Below, piece after piece: positions 1 through 11,689 of a stretch of DNA of 64,000 nt (position 1 is the first letter of the stretch; the number at the start of each line of letters is the position of its first letter). Made by a program: the position numbers and the translations under genes. The stretch covers positions 1,431,001 through 1,495,000 of the forward strand of contig JAPTOF010000020.1 in the NCBI GenBank assembly GCA_028554755.1, given 5' to 3'. This DNA is from Cordia subcordata (lineage: Eukaryota; Streptophyta; Magnoliopsida; Boraginales; Cordiaceae). The notes under the pieces were generated by a model, which searched no databases, was not told the DNA's origin, and was given only the letters and a program-made list of their open reading frames with translations.

Positions 1-158
1 AAAGTAAAGGGAATTGGCAATACAAATAACTGAACATTAAGCAGGAAATTCCACAATCACTTTCACTAAATTAAGTAAATAGAATGTGATAACTAATAAG
101 GAGATACACCTAGAAAGATATAGAATATCATATAGTTAGAGTCACATGCAAATCAATA

Positions 159-2746
159 TTAGCATGCGTATGTGCAGTTAGTTACATATGCAGTTAGGTA
201 GAAGTGGTTATTCTGCACGAAAGGTTCCACGAAGAACCTACAAGTATTACATAGAATTCTACTCTTCAATGAATGAAATCAAATTTCTTTTCAAGCCTTT
301 CCTCTCTTCTCTTTTTGTGCTTAATAACACAGATTACAAATAAATTCAACAAGTTGAATAGGATCTGGCTATTGAGTGGTCTCATTTAAGATAAAAGACA
401 ACAGAGTAGAGGGAATAAAGTCACTCACCTTAAGTTCTCAATTTCTTGTAGCAAAGACACCCTATCACCAAGAATTTTTATTAAAATTAGAGATAGATAT
501 AGAGTTTCTCATACTAAACAAATGTACAAGAAAAGCTAGAGTTCAAATATGTAAACTAATTGACTTATTTTACATAGTATGCTACCCTAAACCAAACATT
601 ACAGATTATTTACAAAATTTTCTGCAAAAATCCCAAGTACATCAAAACAATTATTTAATTCATATAGCTCATCCCCATTATGAAATAATTAAAAGAATAG
701 GCTTTTCTAGTAGCAAAAGAAAAATGAAATTCAAAATGATATAGAACCTCTTGCGTTTAAGCTGGCCTATCTCGTTAGTTAAAGCTTGTTCCATCATCCT
801 GTCATAAAACAACATAAGTACAAGTTTCACTTCTGAAAATGAGAAACAGTAACATCAAAAAGAAGAATAATATTTCTCACCTCCTATTCTCCAGATATGT
901 TTTTGCTTTTGCCCTACCAGAAATAAGCAATACCAAATACCCTTTTAAGAAACAAAAATAAAAATAAAGCGAGAAATACAAGAAACAATCAATACTATAA
1001 CAAACCTGTACGCTGCCTCATTTTCTTCGTATTCTTGCCTATAACAAAAATCAATGATTATTAGAAGGTTAAATAAGAATAAAACTAGGGATCACAGAGA
1101 ACCAATGAAATGAGCATACCTCAAGGGACCCCAATGATACTTATCAAGCAACCTGGAGAAGATATGTGTTAAAGAAAAATAAAAAAAAGCCAAACAAAGA
1201 AAGAAAATAAAACAACAAAAAGAAAAGGAATTATTTCCACAAACCAATGGCCTAGGTAAAGAGGTGCACCACATGCTGGGATGAAGATGTAACTACCTGG
1301 TAGGTGAGAGAAAACATAAACATGGAAAATTGTTAATATACATATTGAACAACCCTTCTCTTAATAGAGGAAAGTGAAGGATGAAATTATACCAATACGT
1401 TTGCCAACCGGCTCTCGAGCAACATGCCTAATTATACATAGCCATTTCAAAACACATAGCCAAAATAAAATCTAACCATAAGGACTAACAACAACAACAA
1501 CGATATAATAACTAAATCCGCAACATATAAGGACTGACAACGACAACAACAACAATATAAAATCGTAACCAGGAGTTAGTTATATTGAAGCTCGTGCATC
1601 AAGTAAGTATAAATAGCTGATTGTAACACATTCCAAATCATAATGCAATCACATATTTTCCTCAGATTCTCTCTCTTTTCAAAGAGCATTCCTGATTAAC
1701 AAGGGTAGCCTACAATGGGAGTAATGCAGGGTTCTTTCCTTCTAGTAGGGGGCTGAGAGAGGGGATCCACTTTTTCCCCGGTCCTTTTTGAGCTTGCTGG
1801 AGAATATCTTTCTAAGGGTTTGAATTCCCTTTTCACCCAATATAATTTCCTGCATTTTCATACAGGGAGTAGAATGTTCATCTCCCACTTAGCATTTGTT
1901 GATGATGTTAAAGATTTATTCTCTGATGAAGGGTGGAATGTGGCTATAAACTCAAGGAGATGCTTCCAGTTCATATGGTGAAAAAAGTTTTGCAAATTCC
2001 TGTTCAAAGAAATAACACGGATGTGGCTTATTTGGAAAATTCCAATGACGGTTAACTGAAGCTCAAACAGGTCTGCTCTACCTGTAGACAAGGTAGAATC
2101 AAACAGAGGATGTTTGAAAATTTATGGCACAAGAACATTCCCAAAAATGTCTCATTTTTTGTCTGGAGGGTACCTCATAGCTGCTGGCTTCCATGGGAGA
2201 AAAAAACTCCAGCAAAAAGGCACAACCCTAGTTTCTAAATGATGACGAAACTATTGACCACTGCCACATTAGTGGAGTTAGAGACTAACAAGTTTGGAAA
2301 CAATTTGCCCATACGTTTGGAGTGGAGGACAATGTGCAAGCAGAGGGATTAATAAAATCCGAGGAGAAGTCCCTCCCCTTCAACCCCCTTGCCAAAAAAG
2401 AAAAAGAAAAATTAAAATTAAAATTCACTCCCACTAATATAATTGCACAAATCAAATAGAATAAGAAACCCTAAGACACTTCCAAGACCCTTAACAGGAA
2501 CATTCTTTAACTACAAAATCAACAATCGATGGTCTCCAAATAATTTGTAGATAAACGGGTAGATAAAATATTTGGTTAGTAGACAAATTGAGGTGTCTAC
2601 TAGGTTCATCAAACCTAAGCACTTAAAAAAAAAAAAATTACAATAACAATGGTGTTAGCTATAAAACAACGAATAGAACAAAAATATTTAAATTATGAAG
2701 AACGAGCAAGAGAAACATACCGGGCAAACAGAAACGGGTTTGCCAT
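159..2746 (-). CDS. Small multi-exon gene, unknown function (about 113 aa if the last exon is right)
   Basis: I do not recognise the product. Eight minus-strand exons join in one frame: 2746-2721 (ATG at 2746, begins MANPFLFA), 1427-1393, 1296-1245, 1152-1120, 1038-1006, 798-748, 461-429 and, less surely, 237-159 ending in TAA. Every internal exon is preceded by AG and followed by GT. The introns after exon 1 and after exons 3-7 are phase 2; the one after exon 2 is phase 1. No internal stop or frameshift was found. The product has a hydrophobic stretch around residues 22-38 (SYIFIPACGAP then LYLGHW), a tryptophan-rich exon (LLDKYHWGPLR) and a charged, probably helical tail (for example VSLLQEIENLR). 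This suggests a small single-span membrane protein with a coiled tail. The fifth and sixth exons are both 33 bp, like two exons of the gene at 51.8-52.8 kb. Exons 1-7 are good predictions; the last exon is tentative. Confidence 0.62.
1690..2412 (+). mobile_element. LINE (L1-type) fragment, degenerate
   Basis: The plus strand carries a decayed LINE reverse transcriptase read across several frames. Around 1750-1900 there is a GLREGDP motif followed by a leucine-rich stretch and FVDDV, which corresponds to the catalytic FADD motif with A changed to V. From about 2105 a zf-RVT type segment follows (WHKNIPKNVSFFVW, then DDETIDHC in another frame), with stops in every frame. The 3' end is A-rich at 2394-2420. 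It sits inside the first intron of the minus-strand gene, in antisense orientation. No target duplication could be placed, so both boundaries are approximate. Confidence 0.6.
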
Positions 2747-2840
2747 GTGGCTGCTGTGGCTGCGGGGTGGTCCTGTGGAATGGGTTGTGGTGGCCCCGCC
2801 GGGAAGGAAAGAGGAAAGGTGCGGGATAGGATCCTAGGTT
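2747..2840 (-). promoter_or_regulatory. GC-rich 5' leader of the small gene
   Basis: The roughly 95 bases upstream of the ATG at 2746 are far richer in G and C than the flanks, with CCGCC and GGCGG groups. This fits a 5' untranslated leader or core promoter of the minus-strand gene. No unambiguous TATA box was identified. Confidence 0.35.
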
Positions 2841-2849
2841 GTCTTATAT

Positions 2850-5640
2850 GTACAAATGCATAGGGTTTTAATCTTTTGAGCGAACAAAAAGTCTTTTAGA
2901 TTTTAATTTTATTTTTTTTTCTAATTTTAAACTTCAAAGTTTTACCTAGTCATAGCCGTTAGGTAATCACTATTTTAGAGGAAGTTTGTTATGTTTTCTT
3001 TTTCCTTTTCGTATTCTTTTGTTTCCGGCTATTTCTCCTAATTTAAAATGACAACTTTTTTCCCCTTCACCTTAGAATTTTATGTCAAGTATGCCTGTTT
3101 TCATTGTTTTTTTTTCATTAAAAAATATTTTTCTTGAAAAGAAAAATAAATATTTAAATCAAGTTTCAAAAAAGGTTTAACTTTTTCTCAAAAAATCTAA
3201 TTCTCAATTTAAAAGGTAAAATATTTAACTTTTCAAAAATATACATACTTTTTTGAAAATAAAACTTTTAATTAAAAAAATCAATCCAAACTAGCAAAAT
3301 GAACCGCGAGGAAGGGTAAGCCACACTTTTTAGATCGTTGCGGCATTAAGGATAAGATTTTGCAAATTGCGATGGTATATTAAAAATTGACATGGTAAGA
3401 TTGTAGGAGGTTGATTCTTCTAATATTATCACCACCTATCAATGCAACAGTGAAGTGAGAGAGATTCACATTCGTGTAAGTTTTATGCATCATTATATGC
3501 ATCCCTTCTTCATTAGTTTTTTACAAAATGTATATAATTATGACTATTTCACGTTCAATACAAAATATATATAATTACAATTCACATGCTCGCACGTGCA
3601 GACACACATGTACATGTTACATAAGCTTTTCTTTTCTGTAGATTTATGGTTGGGAGCAAGAGAGTGCCTCTTTTGGAGTAAATCCAGAAAGATCGTGTCT
3701 TGCACATATTATAAGAGATGCAGTGAGGTGATTATTATCCTACATAATATTTTTGAATTTGCATCAAGGGTTGCAAATCTGAAACAGACTATGCTGCACA
3801 TGAATTGTTGAAAGTTTACTTTTTGTGTATGTGATGAATTTGCTTGTGTATGTATGGTTCTTGTGTACTCTTTAAGCTTTTCTTTTTCTTTTGGCAGGGA
3901 GTATACTCTTTAAGCTGATAATTGAGGAAATTAAATAAATTTTGTTTCTATACACAAATATATGTATGTATATACATATTATTTCTATGTGTTTGTATTA
4001 GTTTTTGTAGATTCTTGTGAATATGCATTGGATTACTATGGTTTTTGGATGACCTTTGGGCTATTAATAATAAAGAGGCTTATAGATTATTTCTAGACAA
4101 TGCATGGTTGCCAAGAGTTTTTCCGCTTGGTTTTCTAATAAATGGCTTTTTAAGGTTATCCCTCAACCATAAACTTGACAGAGCAAGAATTTCTTATCAA
4201 TTTTTATGACGTAAATCGGACACTGTTTTGCCACTTTTCTTGGTCTTACTTCTGTTTTGGGAAGGGAAGACAGAGTCATACGCCAATGAGAATGAATATA
4301 TTATCCTCTTCCTTTTTATTTCCTTTACCTTTTCTCTTCGTTTCATTTTCTTATATCTTCTTTGCAATTTCTCACCTCTTCCCTTTGTGTCAGTAATCAA
4401 CAAAAGTAGAGCTTAAATCTTGATAGTGCTTCTTCTCTATGATGTCATATGGTGGTTAAAGCTTTAAGATGGGTTTTATGCCTAAATTTTTTGCTTCAAG
4501 ATTTCATTTATATGTCAAGATACTTTACATATGTTCAAGTATTACTTGTTGAAGTTTTTGTTCATGGTGATTGGTTTCGAATTTTGAAATACATGGTAGC
4601 CCGAGATAGCTTGATCAATTTTTTAAGTGGTTGTTCCTTAATTGAAAGTGATATGTTCTTGCTCATTTTCTATCCACTTATCAACTCTCTCTTTATAATA
4701 GAATTTTTCAGGCATCGTAGAGAATGGTTATGACAGTATCCATAATAATGTGTCAATCATTAAGCAAGGAGTTTATTGGAGAACAATAATTTCTTCTAAT
4801 CTTGATGAACACTCCATGAAAACTTTTTATTTAGCTACCTAATATTGAGGTTGTCATTGATGAAAGTTGATGTACATTATGTTAGAAGTTTTCAGTGAAA
4901 TATTACTACGGACATTTCATCTAAAGCAATCTTTTATGAACAAAATATAACAGCTAGGGGAGGAGTTGGATGACAGTCTACAATCAGAAGAGAAATTAGA
5001 AGCAAACCTTCAAAGTGAAAATGTTCGATATTCGATGTTGTAGTGCCCCTGACTGACACCGTGTCAATATCGGAAAGAAATTCTGCTGATCTTATTGTTA
5101 AATATGATCAGGGAATAGACCTTTTATCAGTAGATTAATTTTCAAATTTTAATTTGAACAGCAAACCTGGAAAAAATCAACAAGATTTACTAACTTGCTC
5201 TTTGAGGATCCAACTAATCGTCACTGGGATTGGAGTCGGTTAAAACACGATTGATGACCACTACAATTGAGAAGGAACTCATCAATGATCAGTCATCCGT
5301 CAAAACTCGAGTGCAAGTCAGAGCATGGTCGATGGAGGAATTGCCAAGGCTTTTGCATTCCTTGGAACAGTCTTTCTTGATTTTGTATTTGTTAGAGTTG
5401 TATATATGAGTACACTCAATGTTATCACTTATATGTTGCACAATACTATTATGCAGAAAGAAGATTACTAATCTAGACATAGGGAGTTGTCTCAGTCTGG
5501 TCCAATTGTAAATCTTTTAACTACAAACCAGAATGTCAAATATTCCTTGTAAATGCAACAAAATCAGGTTTCTACTTTGGTTTAGGTTTTGTGCTTTAAA
5601 CTAATCATGTATACATTCAAAGGCTTGCTTTTTGGATAAA
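2850..5640. other. AT-rich intergenic stretch, no gene seen
   Basis: No reading frame or spliced exon set is convincing in this stretch. A MITE-like AT-rich segment near 3088-3295 has ends resembling the element at 12234-12444. The rest is ordinary low-GC spacer with poly-T and poly-A runs. Confidence 0.5.
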
Positions 5641-5683
5641 ACTGATTAGGATTCATGTACACAAATTTAGGGGAACGGACAAA

Positions 5684-5714
5684 TCGAGTATTGCTCGGTC
5701 CTTGCACACTACTT
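5684..5714 (+). mobile_element. Helitron-like 3' terminus
   Basis: A short hairpin (CGAG, five-base loop, CTCG) is followed 12 bases later by CTAC and T. It closely matches the reverse complement of the terminus at 39177-39206, where the same hairpin is followed by the canonical CTAG and T. I read it as the 3' end of the same Helitron family with the last base of CTRR mutated. The 5' end was not found. Confidence 0.4.
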
Positions 5715-6109
5715 ATATTAATGTAATGCTAACCAACAGCAGAGTTAATGTTGGTCAACGTCATATGAATTTGTCTTGAGGTGAGCCGTGTCGTCCATAT
5801 ATGATATTTACTGAGGCCACGACACAACAGTTTTCTCCCCAAAGGTTTTAGAATCTTGATAAGGTGGCATCATCTTTATATATTATTGCCTGAATTATTT
5901 ATTTCTCATTTTTCAGCTGGGGCTTTTTTTTGGTTAGGAAACACTTTTCTTGATGACTAGTAAAATAAAGTCAAGACACGATTATATTTTTTAATATTAT
6001 TGTAATATAAAATTTATAATATATTATAAATATTTATTAAAAAATTAGTAAATTTACAAGGAGTTAAAAAAATTTCACTTATGCTTATGTTTCTCCTACT
6101 TTTTGTCTC

Positions 6110-7440
6110 TTTCCTATTTTGACACATTTGATGAGATTAATTATAGAGTGCAAATGAATTTATTGAAACAATTGAGTTGGGTGAATATGGGGTAGAAATA
6201 TCTAAATTTTCTTATGAATTTTACCTTATTTGATAAGAATTTTAAGTATAAAATTTATACATTAACCTAATTGAAAAGTTAATATTTTTATTTCCTAAGT
6301 ATCTTCATGTAATGTGAGATGATTTCAAGATTATCTAAACTTAGAAAATTATAATTTAGATAATTTTAAACCGTATGAATTTATTTTTTCTCAGCATTTC
6401 ATATCTGTAATTAAATTTAATTTCAAATAACACAAAATGATTCAACAAATAACAAAATGATAAAGAACGAAATGCGAACTTGGAAATCCCAAACTCGTCT
6501 ATCTAAATTATGATTGTTTTTATAATTTCAATACCCAATTAATTAATTTTTTTGCTCTCAAAGTTTGAAAATTTAAACCTGAAAATTAAGAAGTTCAAAT
6601 CAATATCCATTTTTAGCAGGAAGTTAACAGACATGATGAGCGGAGAAGCAAAAAAAAAAAAAAAGATAGCATATGGTTTTGTTTAGGAGGAAAAAATAAT
6701 GATCTGAGCCCCTCAAAAATTTAAATTTTATTTTATATTTTTCATGTCTATAAATATTTTAATATAATTTGAAATGATTTGATAGTTATTTGAATTTAGA
6801 TAATTGTAATACTGGTAAATTTAAATCTTTATATTTATTGATTTTCAACTTTTCATATCTATTTTCACATTTAGTATAAATTAGTACATTACAATTTAAG
6901 AAATCTATCTATTTTCGAATTTAGTGCAAATTAGCACAACACATTTAACAAATAAAGAAAAAAAACTTGAATGTGAGAAAACCTAAAAGTTAAATATCAT
7001 AAGTCAATTAGCTTTTATGATTTTAAATGTTTAATTTAATAGTTTTTTAGTCCTAGAAGTTCAAAATTTTGAACTCAAAAATTTAAACAAATTACATTCT
7101 TAACCTAACGGATAGTTCCCCCCCCCCCCCCAAGCACAAACTTTTAAAATACTAAAAGCAAAGAAGGTACAATTAATAGAGAAGAGAAGAAGAGAGAGCA
7201 TATAATTTTGATTGAGAAGGAAAAGGGGGGAAAATTGAGTAAATGCAGAATTATATACTCTAATATTTTGGTTCTAGAAATTTAAAAATTTGAACATGAA
7301 AATTTAAACAAATTCCTTTAATTTGATTGGGTTTTATGAATTTTAATATTCAATTGAATAGGTTTTTCACTCTCAAAACTCAAAATATTAAAAACTCAAA
7401 CCAATTCTTATAGTTGAAAGACAAATTATTTTGCTAGCGA
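6110..7440. repeat. Degenerate direct repeats, AT-rich
   Basis: A motif of about 80 bases, a run ending in ttttatgattttaa followed by an AATT-rich stretch and CTAGAAGTTCAAA-like sequence, recurs near 6508-6590, 7003-7090 and 7320-7400 with variable spacing. There are no coding signs. A C-homopolymer of about 13 bases lies at 7119-7132. Confidence 0.4.
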
Positions 7441-8414
7441 AGGAAAAAAGAAAAAAACAGTAAATGTAAAATTATATATTTTCCATGCTAAAAATGAAAT
7501 CATAACTCTGCCATAATAAATATTATATAAATTGCCTTCACAATTATGCCTCATTTTGAAAGTTATTACAATATTGCCATGCAGAAGAATCATAAACAAT
7601 AGTAACTTGAGAAAGTGAATCTTTTTAATATAGTAGAAATAGGGATAGAGAAGAGATATTTGTTAAGGGGTATAATGAATAGCTAATTTAGTACCTTTGA
7701 TGATTCTTTACAGAATTATTAAGTCTCATGCATTTTGTTGATAATATCAACTCAATGATAGGTTTAATAATACTGTAACGAAAATAGCTTTTTTTACTGT
7801 AAAAGAAAACAGAGAGGGAGGTACCAAACAAAATGCATGAATTAGATCGTAAATTATAATTTTTGTTCGTCTTTCCAAAATGACGCTTAAAAGAAAAAAG
7901 GTACCAGAAGGTATTTTTAGCTTATCAATGAATTGCGTTTGGCTTTCGATTCAGGTGTGTTTTTCATCAATCTCTATGCAAAAATGAGCCAGAAGCTTAA
8001 GTTCTCAACGGATAGCTGAGCACGACGGTGGGGACTCTTTGTGATCGTGGAAATTTGCAGTTAATTTCTTGAACAGTTCAGTAATAGGGTTGGTGCATGA
8101 ATGATTTGGTAGAATTTTTCTTTTTTTTTGTTCTTTCTATAAAAATAATTATAAGTCAAAGTATATTACAACATTATGAAAGAGATTGTCTCATCCTCCC
8201 ATTTTAGTTTACACTACTATATTGATAACTTGCGTGTCACATGTATTACTTTTTGAATTCAATAGCAATTTGAAACACAAGACAAAAATTTAACGATTGT
8301 TTTGAGACTTTTATTATGATTTTGCTTAACTGATAATAGAAATCAGTTAAAATTTAGTGTAAAACGAAGTAAAAAAAAATGTTAATGGGTGATTTAAAAT
8401 TTTGTACACGTTCA

Positions 8415-8640
8415 AGGCTGGTTTGAATTGGGTGTTTTTTTAATTTTGTTGATAGACTTTCTTAAAAAAAGTAGCTTTTTAAAAGGTAAAAATTCTGATT
8501 TTTGAAAAAAAAGCTAAAATTTAGCTAATTTTTAGAGTTTTAATTTTTTAAATTTAATTGAAATATTTACTTAAAAAATGTACTTTTAAAAAAGATTTTT
8601 TTTTCCTGAAAAAGCCAATTAGAAAAGCCCTCAATGGCCC
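8415..8640. mobile_element. MITE-like element, degenerate
   Basis: The left end (GGCTGGTTTGAATTGGGTG) and the inverted right end (beginning GGGCCATTGAGGGC) flank an AT-rich core with AAAAAGCC-type inner repeats. The plan is the same as the better preserved element at 12234-12444. No target duplication was seen. Confidence 0.3.
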
Positions 8641-8689
8641 TAAATATTAATTTAGGCAAGTAATCGGAATGAGATCCCCCAAATAGTAG

Positions 8690-8690
8690 T

Positions 8691-8722
<32 letters not shown>
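8690..8722. repeat. (AAT)n microsatellite
   Basis: About ten uninterrupted AAT/TAA units. Confidence 0.9.
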
Positions 8723-8764
8723 CGTAATTACATTTTTTTTGGGTCAAAGTAATCGTAGTTACAT

Positions 8765-8891
8765 GACAAATAGCAACTGCACCCAATCAGGCTCCTCCAC
8801 GTCAGTCGACCACCTCACCTGGCCTCTCACATTACGTCACAAATAGCAACAACACCCAATCAGGCTCCTCCGCGTCAGCCGATCACCTCAC
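8765..8891. repeat. Tandem 74-bp repeat with ACGT boxes
   Basis: Two direct copies of a GC-richer segment start at 8765 and 8839 (ACAAATAGCAAC, then ACCCAATCAGGCTCCTCC, then CGTCAG and CACCTCAC). The first copy contains CCACGTCAG and the linker contains TTACGTCAC. Both have the ACGT core bound by plant bZIP factors; in the second copy the core has become GCGTCA. A CCAAT box (CCAATCA) lies in each copy. This resembles a small promoter or enhancer segment, but no intact gene follows it. Confidence 0.6.
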
Positions 8892-8924
8892 GGGGGATCT
8901 CACACTGGTCACTCCTCTCAAACC

Positions 8925-8927
<3 letters not shown>

Positions 8928-8961
<34 letters not shown>
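8928..8961. repeat. (TA)n microsatellite
   Basis: About 17 consecutive AT units. Confidence 0.9.
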
Positions 8962-8964
<3 letters not shown>

Positions 8965-9130
8965 AATATACTCTTCGTAATACTAGAAGGGTCTTATACC
9001 ATGTTGTTTATTAAATGTTTATAAGTGATGAGTTTTTCCTTTTAGGTCTTTTTATTAATTATAGTAGTTATGATTGAAGTTCCTTTTTCATATATATTAA
9101 CACCCTCAATTAGTATTAATGGCCCTCTTT

Positions 9131-9660
9131 ATGTTTTCAAACAAGCTTGTTGTCACAGCTATTGATGAGAAAACAATCTCGGAAGATAAGAATGCAAAGG
9201 TAGCATTTCTCTTTGATTTCTTTGTTGTCTAATTCAATTCAATAACACATATTTCAAGGTGCTGTAATGGTTTCATCATATTGAAATCAGATATTGCAAG
9301 ACAATCGTATTTCTGTAGCAAAGCGTTTGAACCTTTTTTTTTTGTAACAGAGACGGATTACCATCCGGTAAGCGATGCTTGTAAAACTAGTAGCGGAGGA
9401 ATGAGCAATCAGATTTTTAGCGGCTCGGTGTCACTTGTGATGGGGATGGTCATAATGGTGCGCATGACTTGTAACATGCAGCATGTATGGAGCATATGGT
9501 TACTAAAGGCAAGCCTTACCAGTTACCACCAGCACCTGCCATCTCTGCCAATGAATACTACGCAATGATGAAGCGCATGAATGATCTAGAGGAAAAGGTC
9601 AGCATCCTCAGTAACAAGCCCACCATGCCACACTGAAAAAGAAGAAAACACATATGTGAT
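9131..9660 (+). pseudogene. Sec14-like PITP (SFH type) 3' fragment, copy 1
   Basis: Two exons of a Sec14-nodulin-type phosphatidylinositol transfer protein can be read. One ends at 9199, before GTAGCA. The second starts at 9351 after AACAG and contains VSDACKTSSGGMSNQIFSG followed by SVSLVMGMVIMVRM. The family end (KPYQLP, NEYYAMMKRMNDLEEKV) continues in a different frame, so there is a frameshift near 9480-9500. The Sec14 lipid-binding domain is absent. It is a pseudogene fragment, the copy of the region at 25968-27330. Confidence 0.75.
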
Positions 9661-10164
9661 CAGTAGCTTCTTAAGTCAAAACCAACTGCCGAAAACAATC
9701 AGCCGTTAACTAACTGAGAACATGCAATAGGGTGCATTCTTATTCCATCAGATTGGTAGGTTTAAAAAGAAAAAAAGAAGAAAGACAGATAGACACACTA
9801 GTAACACTGTCTTCCTCTCCCCCCCCCCCCCCGGGCGGCGGGGCCCGGGCTTCACCCGTGTGGCATGCAAAAAGGAAAAAGGAAAGTGAAATGACTAGCA
9901 AATTGCTTCACCATATCATAACAAAAGATTGATAAGGAACTCGATAGTGATTCCAGAAAATTGATCATCAATTCCAAACAAGGATTAAACACACTCAAGC
10001 ACATACAAGAAGACACGGTAGACATGGTGAAGCAGTATACATGCCCAATACACAATCAGAGCAAAATGTCTTTCATGCAAGGAAAGGGTAAAAAGACAAG
10101 AAAATGCCTCAACAAGAGTTGTATGTTTGTTGATGGTGTATGTAACCAAGTATATCCTTTATTG

Positions 10165-11430
10165 GAACTCATGCTTGACCACCAGCAGACCTACTTTTTA
10201 TGCATATATAGTGCTCGTAAAAGATGAGGATAAATATCCGAAAGCAGTTTCTAGCAGCATAAAAGTGATGGCGCATGGCGCAGAGCCGCAGACTAACAAA
10301 CAAGACATACATGCAGATGCACGCATACATACAGATCTCTGATTCAGATGAAACCTTCTGTCATTGAAAGAACAGCAACAAAACCTAATCAACTCACCCA
10401 AAACTTGGCTGCTTCTTGTCGGCCTATGTATGCAAGGAGCTCATCCTGCTTCATTAAGGCCTCATACAGAGCCTGCTCACCGGAAAGAGGATAAGCGTAT
10501 CAGTAATCAAAAGCGTAACCATGTGTCATGCAACCAACAAACCTTTGTCCTAGATGTATTACAAGCCAAAGTATGTGGCTGAAAAAAGAAAGAATAATAA
10601 AAGGGGGAAAATAAAATGAAAAGAGCAAAATTTGGAATAAAATGCATAAACAATTGAAACTTTGCACAAACCAGGTAACTGCTCTAATGACAACTATACG
10701 TGCAGAGTCAAGCTGTGCATATGCATCATACAAGTACCTGCAGAAAAGAGAGGATTCATGCTATAATTTTTTTCTTATTCTTCAATTCATCCATGCTCCA
10801 CCTGCAGCAAATTCCACAGGAATAACTTTCACAAAGTTAGAGATGACAACTCAATCAATGAAACCAATCTACAAAGAGTTCTACATGATGATAAAAATTA
10901 GGAGACACTTGCTGATTCCCGACCATGTAAAAGTCATATTATATGGTCTTACGTTATCAAATAACATCAAAGCTCAAGGAATTGCGTAGAGAATGTGCAA
11001 GAATTTGGAGGCAAAAAGGAATAGCTTACTCCTAAGTGCTACTAGAAATTGAAAAGAATGTAAACCAGGTAATAGAACAATACCCTTTTGTTTGCAATTA
11101 ACTCTGCTTACAGGAAATCCAAATGGCAAACAGCAGCATTTAGTAATTCCTCTTTCTCGTACGGCATCTCAAATGGCTTTTCTTGAAGCAGATTGACTTT
11201 ATCTTCTAGTTCACCCAGTCTCTTCAAAACTGAGAGAGGAGTTCTGCCTCTGTGAGTTGTGGAGTAGGTGATGGGGTCTAAACTCTTCCTTCGGGATCTC
11301 ATCAAAAGACATATCCTGAATCGTTTCTTGGTTATTACATGTTGACTAGGGATATTTTTTGGTTAAACGCCAAACCAATGAAAAGAAGAACACAAAGTGT
11401 CATGAACAAGGCCATAATACTGGCCAGAAT
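10165..11430 (-). pseudogene. Sec14-like PITP (SFH type) 3' exons, copy 1
   Basis: These are minus-strand counterparts of the exons at 28049-29340. The exon at about 11340-11111 encodes [19 protein letters not shown] and [15 protein letters not shown], the coiled C-terminal part of SFH proteins. Exons near 10740-10650 and 10480-10400 follow; the last has the QDELLAYIGRQ-like end. The final lysine-rich tail is destroyed by a stop right after MHKK. Two frameshifts lie in the 11210-11290 exon, one of them shared with copy 2. It is truncated at the duplication edge and non-functional. Confidence 0.75.
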
Positions 11431-11689
11431 CCGAGAACACAGTCAAGTGTCCCCTGGATTGATTAAGAAAGATATTTTGTTGAATTATGCTTTAATAGAA
11501 GTAACATATTACATCAATGTCAGACTAGTACAGGAAAAGGGTAGAACATCATAAATATTATGAAGTTGACATCAAGACCAAGTAGGAGGCTCCTTCCTAC
11601 TAATACAGTGGCAGAATGTCAAAGTTACAGATTCCAGGCAAAGAGCTTCTTCAGCTAAAACCAGGTACGGAGGAACTTAAAGATGCCAA

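Larger units (their letters stand above)
9131..11670. repeat. Segmental duplication, copy 1
   Basis: This block matches 25968-29563 nearly throughout, in the same orientation and by eye at high identity. It carries the 3' exons of a plus-strand SFH pseudogene and the 3' exons of a minus-strand SFH pseudogene. Relative to copy 2 it lacks about 830 bases of intron and exon (copy 2 about 26125-26955) and the 194-bp insertion at 27460-27653. The two copies diverge abruptly before 9131 and after about 11670. Confidence 0.85.

Noticed and set aside
376..744. 122-codon plus-strand open frame
   Set aside because: It lies opposite an exon and intron of the minus-strand small gene, begins with GTG and has no family features.
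3596..4733. Several short plus and minus open frames
   Set aside because: They are rich in Phe and Leu from T-runs, overlap on both strands, and show no conserved motif or splice pattern.
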